The translations under genes and the position numbers were made by a program. A DNA stretch of 64,000 nucleotides from Acephala macrosclerotiorum (lineage: Eukaryota > Ascomycota > Leotiomycetes > Helotiales > Mollisiaceae): NCBI GenBank assembly GCA_014904845.1, contig MU119323.1, positions 62,001 through 126,000 on the forward strand, given 5' to 3'. Below, one piece after another: positions 57,263-64,000 of this stretch (position 1 is the first letter of the stretch; every line of letters begins with the position of its first letter). A model generated the notes under the pieces. That model ran no database searches. It saw only the letters and a list, made by a program, of their open reading frames with translations, and was not told where the DNA came from.

Positions 57263-58472
57263 CTAGGACGTAGGCGTGGCGGTGGCCCATGTTGTAGGAA
57301 TACATCCAACAATGTTCACCTGGGTAGCAACGCTACTAATGGTCTTGGTATGTCTGAACCAGTGGTCAGAACTAAAGCCCATCGGCTTTGTTGTCACCAC
57401 CAAGTTAGTGCAGCCCGTACAATAAACGGAGGCTAGCACGGTTGTAGTTGATGTCCAGATAGTCTTTGTCTTGCCGGTTTGGTAGGGAGACTGCAGTTGC
57501 CAGTAGGTGCTGACACAATTTGGTGTATTGAGATTGGGAGTGATTGTCAGAAGGGGAGGGTAGGAAGTGGTGGTGACATCCGCGTGGAAGGAAGTCATAA
57601 CTTCATCTCGAGCCTGTGCAAAATGTCAAAGTTAGCGAGCGCATTCTATTCGGTTTAAGGGAGAGGATGTTCTAGGTGTCACAGGAATGTAAAAACATAC
57701 CTTAGGTGTTAGTGAGTGCCAAGGATGAATAGTCTCAACCTCGTCGCCAACCTGGGCCTTTCGAACTTTGTCTGCTACAAGTGGTGTTGGAAGGTGCTGG
57801 AACGGCCCAAAAGTCTCAGTAACAAGGGTGTGCAGAACTGAAGTTTCACCATCGGTGCTACCTCCAATTGACGATCCAGCAAGTGTGTAGGTCAACCATG
57901 TTTCGGGCTTTCCCGTTGAGTAGTGTGGATGTGTGCGGTGAATAGTGTGAGCGTGAGAACGTTCACTATCAGTGATGACAACGATACCGCCGGTAATCGA
58001 GCTCGATTGTGCTAAAATGGTGAAAGTAGTCAGGCTCTCAGGGATGGCAGTGCTCTCGGGAATAGCAGTGCTCCGGGGGTTGCCGCAGTCGGTAATGTGG
58101 CACTATTCCTTATCGTCAACGTCGACTTTCATTGAAAAGGAGGGGGTACATTTACATGCTCTTTGGGAGCTGGAGAGTAGAAAGATCGAAAGAAAAACTT
58201 ACAGGGAGGCCAGGCCCACGAGTAGAGACAGGCAAGGTGGCGAGCAAGGGAACAGTCGTCAAAGGTAGACCCTCGCCATCGCGCTTGGCGGGGCGCACAA
58301 TGTGCGAGCTTCCGGCCAAGCCTCCTGGACCAAAGATGTTAAAGCTTCTTGACGAAGTGGCGGTTGGTAGGGACAAGACCGTCACACCGCGCTCCTTATT
58401 GCCCTGAACTAGGTTGCAAGCAGCAAGGCTGAGCATCAATGGCAAGAGGACTGCGAAGAGTAGACAAGCCAT
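57263..58472 (-). CDS. Secreted Ser/Thr-rich protein of unknown function
   Basis: Exons 58472-58203, 58102-57701 and 57613-57263 (introns 100 and 87 bp, GT-AG) give 340 aa in frame. The start MACLLFAVLLPLMLSLAACN is a clear signal peptide. The mature part is rich in Ser, Thr and Pro, has a dibasic KR in RPAKRDGEG that may be a processing site, a short internal duplication (STAIPE-STAIPE), and few Cys (CHITDC, YCTGC). There is no GPI tail or known domain. It ends in WATATPTS. An extracellular or wall protein is likely; an effector-like role cannot be judged. Confidence 0.65.
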
Positions 58473-60100
58473 GACTTCCGTCGTTCTTTGATGTTGTTGT
58501 ATGTATAGGTCTGAAGGAAGGCAAGATCAAAGTAGATTGCGGAGTCTTGAAAAGTTTTCAAGTCTTGTTGTGGGAAAGACAAGATCGTTGACGAGGTGCA
58601 GGTTTTTATGCTCGTCAGTTCTTTCAAGTCCTACTCTAGCGTCAGCTTCGGATGTTTATGCCCTACTTCTTGAGGCCTTCGCTATAACATGGAACCAAGT
58701 CACCTCCTCAGGAATCACTCATAGCATATTATTCATGCTGTTGGGTTTCCGCGTCAGATTTGTTGTCAACTCTTTCATTTAGCAAATTCCTTCAGTACTA
58801 TAGAACATAGGCTGCTCCTCTTAAACCGATGTTTAAATGTTCCTTGGTGCTCTGAACACTTTCACACTGTTGGTATTACCACCGACAGAAGTAAGTGATT
58901 AATATCACTTATTTGGGGCGGAATTCTCAATTTTGTGTTTGGGCTCTCAATTCGAAAAATCACCGCTTTCAAGTAGGCTTTGAAAGAGTTCCTTCAAAGG
59001 GATGGCTTGAAACGCTCAGGCTTAGTTAGGACCATGTAAGAACAAACTTGATTCGAACTTCTGCCTTTAAGTAACGGCACGTACCTATCAATTGATTGAA
59101 GTTATAGCTTCTGATAACCCCTCGAGTTATTATTTCAGAACAGTACTCCAATTCCAACCCCAGATGACAAGCACTAAGATGAGCACCCAAGATCTGCCAT
59201 TGCGTCTTAGGAAGCAGTTTAGAAGATGGCTTTACAGAATGTTAGGAAGCTCGTTCTGCAGCTCTCCATTATTCAAACTCTAGGTATGTTCAATTACAGG
59301 AACCTAATCTGAATGTGTACAACAAGCCAGGCCTCAATGCTCTTGTTTTATCTTCGAGTGGCCAACAGCACGAGATTTTTCACATGATCCTTTCCCATTC
59401 TTCACAAAGGCCTCTCACGGAAAAAAAGTAGACATGGAGGTCTCCTCTGGTATGTTTAATAATAAGCTGCCTAATAGCAGCATCTTCTGCAAAAATACGA
59501 TCCTTGCGCAGGCGTATATTTCATAAGCTCATCTACACACTCAAATACCAAGCGATCACTTCAGAATCGATTGTGATGTACAGCCAGCTGCACAAGCTTC
59601 AATTTTCTGTTTGTACTTTGAGTCTGAACACTCTCCACACCAGAGTGTTCCCGTAGCCTCGATTGATTATGTTTCAAGCTACACCGAGCCCCCCTTTCCT
59701 CTGACCAGGATCATTCGGCTAATGTACCGAACAAGCATCAGGTCTCGGCAAGCCCTATGGGGAGCTCCGAAAAAAGCAACCTTATCTTTCTACAGCGCCA
59801 CAATCTAGAAAAAGAGACGTGTGTGGTGCAGAAGACCATAATCTTCTCTTGGCGGTGTCACCAGTGGAAATGAATCCACACACGAACTGCTAGTGACTAT
59901 CTTGCTTTCCTGTCGCCAATTCTCGCGCGCTCGACATCTTCCTCATTCACGATCATCCGTTTGGGCATGTATTCTGAGCTTTACAAGAACGTCTCGATAA
60001 TTAAAAGTATATTCTGGGCCTCGACAAGTCCGCCTGTCCTAGTTGTGCTGCCATCTTAGCCTGCGATCTATTTTTGAAGACTCCATTCTCTGTTCCCAAG
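58473..60100. other. 1.6-kb region without a supported gene
   Basis: Plus-strand frames at 58501-58782, 59092-59283 and 59611-59808 have no family features. It holds the promoter of the secreted protein gene and the upstream flank of the GH128 relic. Confidence 0.4.
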
Positions 60101-61310
60101 ATGCGACTTTCTAAGCAGGTACTTCTGGCGATTTTGCTAGTGACCTACGTCCTCACGCAAGCAAAATTCGAAAGTTCTTCCAAACGCGGCCTGGTATTCA
60201 CACCAGCAAAGTCTTTCCCTGGCGGTGACAAGATCTGGATCAAGCCCAGCAGCGATTTAACATGGTACTACAACTACATGGCGCAGCCTTCACCTACATT
60301 CGCGAATATCTCCTAATCGCAACTCGAATTCATTCCCATGATGTGGGGTGCAGCTGCCAACAACTCCGACAACACATTTTCTGACGTAGTGCAAGCATTG
60401 ATCTTCAATGGCACAGATATTCAGCATGTCCTTACGTTCAACGAACCCGATGGACCATTTACGCAGGAGGATGTCAAATGAATGCTTCATTGGCTGCAGA
60501 GACATGGGAGAAGGTAGGCTGCACACGGGCCCCCACAAAATCCCCGACGGAGGCTCGGCCAGATTCAAATCATCTGTAAATTTGCTGAAAGGTTCGGATT
60601 CAGCTCTTCAAAACTCGTGCGATTCCGCTCAATTTATCCGGACTTTATACTACTAGATCTTGGTCCGAGTGCACGTCCAAATGGGGCCCCATGGGGGGAT
60701 GCGCAGCCTAGGAGAAGGAGATTGTACCGCTGCAGAAGATGGGAATCAAGGCTGGTGCTCCGGCTGTCACTCAGAGGGGTTTGAGCTGATTGGCAGATTT
60801 CTATGGGAATTGCACAAGCTGTAAGCCAGACTTCATACCTTTGCACTATTATGGAGACTACAAGGGCTTCGCAGCGTATATCTCAAGTGTTGTTTCACTG
60901 TAAGTCTAGCCGTACCAAGTGTTCCTACACGATTCTAACCTCGTTCCAGACACCCAAATGTACCAATCTGGGTCACCGAGTACGCTTACGATCACCAAAA
61001 TAATCTTCAGACAAGCCAAGACTTCTTCAATACATCTGCCAAGTACCTCGACAGTAGCACGTTCGTCGAGCGGTACTCATAGTATGGTGCGCTTCGAAGT
61101 GATGTCAGTAATGTTGGACCAAATGCAGCTTTGCTGACAGTAAATGGCTCCTTGACAGACGTTGGGAGTTGGTATCTGGGAGGAGCTGCTACGAACAATA
61201 TCCCCTCGGGACCCCCAGGCTCAGAAGCCTCGCGAAAGCCAATTGTGTCTGGTGCTTTGGGCAGCGCTCTGCCAGGGGTTATGGCGATGCATTGGATTTT
61301 CAGCTGTTAA
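60101..61310 (+). pseudogene. Broken GH128 (Asl1-like) glucanase
   Basis: A signal peptide (MRLSKQVLLAILLVTYVLTQ) leads into KRGLVFTPAKSFPGGDKIWI and LTWYYNYMAQPSPTFANIS, then after a stop SQLEFIPMMWGAAANNSDNT and HVLTFNEPDGPFT, the GH128 FNEPD block with the acid/base Glu. Later blocks are PDFIPLHYYGDYKGFAAYIS, IWVTEYAYDHQNL (nucleophile Glu region), LRSDVSNVGPNAALL and LTDVGSWYLGG. The enzyme class cuts beta-1,3-glucan. Lesions are TAA at about 60314 where Gln is expected, frame changes around 60480-60650, a stop in GLS-LADF near 60788, and a stop in ERYS-YGALRSD near 61079. The gene is clearly dead. Confidence 0.82.
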
Positions 61311-61615
61311 GGCTTGCGTGTTCGGTTGTTCTCGACGACCTTGGCTGACGGCCTTGGGTGTGCATGTTAGATTTTATGCATTGGGGAGCTGTTTTTTTTG
61401 CTTCGGTTTTAAATTTATTGTAGAGGCAAGCATGTACCAGTAATGTACAGAAGTTCCGATAAATAATATCATAAGCTAAAAAAAAATTAATTATTAAATA
61501 TTTTTTTAATTACCTAAGATTTTAACTTGGTGGAAGCTTTAACCAACCAAATACTAACCCATCTTAATTTATTATTTCCCTTTTCATTTTTCTATTATAT
61601 ATCGCTACTTTGTAC

Positions 61616-61968
61616 GCTAGAATTCTGGCTAGTATAGAGAACGTCGGTTTTAACCCTCACAGATGCAAACATTGTCAGAAGCTGGTATTTGACCTTCGCA
61701 AAACAAGAGAGATGTACCCAATACTTAATCGGTCTGCGTTGTTTGATGTCACACCAGCGGAACTGGCCGACGGAGCTGAGGAGGATTGCGTACTCATGAA
61801 CTGAATAGTAAACTATATCGAGTTGTCCCAGCGCTTTTCCCGGGTGTGGAGGCGATCATTGGTGCTGTAGATCCGGGAAATGCATTAGAAACTCCAGAGA
61901 AATATTACCAACGGCTAGAATCCCGTTGCGCAGAGTGGCTAAAAATGGCAACTCCCGATCAAAGGTAG
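61616..61968 (+). pseudogene. Possible HET-type N-terminal fragment
   Basis: The frame reads HRCKHCQKLVFDLRK then DVTPAELADGAEEDCVLMN, resembling the CxxC zinc-ribbon-like leader that precedes HET domains in some fungal proteins (CxxC...FD...L..GA..GC). The next frame (ELNSKLYRVVPALFPGVEAI) has no recognisable domain and no HET core follows. I regard it as a fragment, at low confidence. Confidence 0.3.
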
Positions 61969-62183
61969 ATGAATCCTGATGACTATTGTGCACCCTGCAG
62001 GGCTAAAGGATATGAAGCAGAAATGGATATCTGGCGAATAAGGGGGGCTTTTTTATGTTTGTCTTGATTTTTATTGCAAGGGCGCGTCGACAGAATAAAA
62101 AAGACATTACTCCTTATCGACTTGAAGACAAGTTCAACCCTCCACATAACAAAAAAGATATATATGACAGTCTCCACAAGCAC

Positions 62184-64000
62184 CTAAAAAGGACCACCCG
62201 GAAACACTGGGAATGTTTCGTCTATTTGTTGAACGAGAGTGTCTATTCTGATATCCTTCGTGAGCTTTGCGGGATGTGTCTGAATGATGTGGGCCTTGAG
62301 GATAACCCTATCCTCGAGGAGTTCATGGCAGTAAGGACACCGAAGTAGTGTGCAATGTGTTCGCCGTCTTGAACGTCCATCTTCAGGTCGATGGACCAAC
62401 CGCTCACGGCGGAGTCGTACAAGTTGCTCGGCGCATTCTTCAAGTTTCTGTAGTCGACCCTCCTGCGACATGAAGTTTTTGACTGCCTGTTCAATGAATT
62501 TTGCAGTCGGTAATCTGTTTCCCTTTGCATTCGGATGCCATTCATCCAAGCCCAATCCACCGACTTCTTCGCCACAGTTCCACCGATAGTAGCGATCAAA
62601 TCCGATGTGGTGGAAAATTCTTTCTACTTCCCTGTGGGCTCTTTCGGCATCAGTGCAAGCATTTTTGACCCTGTCCAGAATCTTCGCCAGCTTTTTGACA
62701 GGTTTCCAGGAACTGACTCTTGGGAATCTGTGCTTAGCTCTCAGTCGTTTGGATGGCTTCAATCCAGCTCCGACGCTCACAACGATATCGACTGCTTCGT
62801 TGTATCTTGTTGTGTCAGCCTTAGAGGCTACTTCTTCAAGTATCAGAACGATAGGATTGTTGTTGCCGATCCCTCCGTCAAAGTATTCTTTTCCGTCGAT
62901 CGCTATGGGATCGAAGTACGTAGGGGCAGCCGACGTGGCACGAGCGACCTTCCAGATTTCATGTTGGTGAGCGGGTCCAGGATTCTTCACGGCATCCTGT
63001 CCGGGGTTCCCGCAATGCTCATATGTTCGGAACAAATAAGGTCTAGATGCGTGGCCATCGTCTTCATTAGCAATGACGACACTGTTGACAGTCAGTCGCC
63101 CGCAGCTTTAGATGTAACAGTAGCCTTTACTCACGTCTTACACAGGTCATGAGGTGAGTGGTATCTGTTAAAGTTATAATCTCTCTGTAAGGGCACGGCT
63201 CGGACATCTGCGGGTGTTCTGCGTTTCACAATATTTTGGATCTCCCGCTCGAGGTGTCCGTTCAAATACCTCGTACTTGATCCTCTCATAATTCTTGTCG
63301 TGAGATATCGTTTGGTGCCTGAAAACACATTCTCTGCCATTCGAGGGTATTGGTCGAGACACTCTTCGACTGACATGCGAAGCCGCCCGAGCATAATGGC
63401 ATTGAGTCTACACGAGTTGTAAGAAAGAATACGGTGCGAGTTCAACGTGAGCAAGTACTTACCCTCCAGTGCTTGTGCCGCCGATGTAATCGAAGTAGTG
63501 ACAAGGTAAGAAGCATTCTGACATCGCAACCAGACTTTCTGGATCCGAGCTCTGAGGGGAAATGCCATTCGGCAATGGCGGTCTACTTGCGCTTCGTCGT
63601 CGGCGGAATACTGAGGCTCTTGATCGACTGGATATCCCGCTGCATTCGGTGTGCACTCTACTTGGCCCATCATGATGTTCTGTACTTCTGGTCTGCAAGC
63701 GCTCAGCAGATACGGTGGGTATAGGACGTTGTGGAGTATTGGGCTCAAAGCTCGATTGATGTGGGTCTTCGTGGGCTTTTTCTTGCCTGCCAACAGCGTC
63801 CATGAGGAGCTTTAGCACCCAAAGACTAGCATATCCTCTGATACCACCGCCATCTGAGACGTGTCAGTTGAGGAACGTTAACAGGTTGTTGGCTCCATAC
63901 CGAGAGTAAGTACGCTGGACTTTCTCCACGGATCTTCATCTTGATTGAGCGGACTCGGATGCCGAGCTGCGCTTGTCCGTGCCAGTTCTAATGTTGGTAG
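62184..64000 (-). CDS. Patatin-like phospholipase with C-terminal C2H2-like motif (5' end beyond window)
   Basis: Exons 64000(open)-63901, 63853-63463, 63407-63135 and 63081-62184 (introns 47, 55 and 53 bp) read in one frame. After WRKSSVLTLDGGGIRGYASL (oxyanion-hole DGGGxRG) comes a variable insert, then FDYIGGTSTGGLNAIMLGRL with the nucleophile Ser in GTSTG. IWKVARATSAAPTYFDPIAI and EYFDGGIGNNNP, with the catalytic Asp in DGG, complete the Ser-Asp dyad. The last exon adds KNFMSQEGRLQKLEECAEQL and CPYCHELLEDRVILKAHIIQ-TH, a C2H2 zinc-finger-like end. Fungal patatins of this type are cytosolic lipid hydrolases, and some serve as effector domains of NLR proteins. The N-terminus continues past the right edge. 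Confidence 0.9.

Noticed and set aside
1..64000. CRISPR arrays, bacterial promoters, tRNA and rRNA genes
   Set aside because: The sequence is fungal nuclear; I saw no spacer-repeat arrays, no cloverleaf with a proper T-arm, and no rRNA core sequence. A tRNA scan would be decisive.

Overview
The window is nuclear DNA of a filamentous ascomycete. Short GT-AG introns (about 45-110 bp) with CTAAC-type branch sites, a fungal gene set (Atg7, Imp3, mitochondrial S18, a CIA84-like PPR protein, an Rcr-type membrane protein, HET-domain proteins, AA9, GH79 and GH128 families) and very AT-rich blocks of C-to-T/G-to-A-mutated transposons, as left by repeat-induced point mutation (RIP), all point that way. 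A leotiomycete-like fungus fits, but that is inference.

Layout. 1-7 kb: the start of an OPT oligopeptide transporter, a broken GH79 gene, a broken SurE phosphatase gene, a small MITE with a TAA target duplication, and an intact Rcr-like gene. 7.8-16.5 kb: the two halves of one HET-domain gene, separated by 7.4 kb that carries a divergent pair, a 1,241-aa AAA+ ATPase and a STAND/NACHT-like protein. 16.5-20 kb: sparse sequence and a broken AA9 monooxygenase gene. 20-29.7 kb: a transposon graveyard holding a poly-C/poly-G MITE, a Tc1/mariner transposase relic, a heavily mutated Ty1/copia element and a GC-rich tandem repeat. 30-32 kb: an intact single-exon HET gene set between inverted copies of a small palindromic repeat. 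32-36 kb: more AT-rich DNA and a ZZ zinc-finger gene relic.

36-57 kb is a gene-dense housekeeping arm. It holds a metalloreductase divergent from a Met/His-rich GPI-type protein, a GNAT acetyltransferase, a DnaJ coiled-coil protein with a GC-AG intron, a histidinol-dehydrogenase-family enzyme, dCMP deaminase, Atg7, CIA84-like, and mitochondrial S18 divergent from Imp3. 57-64 kb holds a secreted Ser/Thr-rich protein of unknown function, a broken GH128 glucanase gene, and a patatin-like phospholipase that runs off the right edge.

Two themes stand out. Self-recognition and NLR-like genes (HET, STAND-like, AAA+, patatin) cluster around repeats, and one HET gene appears to have been split by insertion of another such pair. 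Several secreted-hydrolase genes (GH79, SurE, AA9, GH128) have decayed, mostly through TGG-to-TAG-type transitions and single-base shifts, while intracellular genes nearby remain intact.
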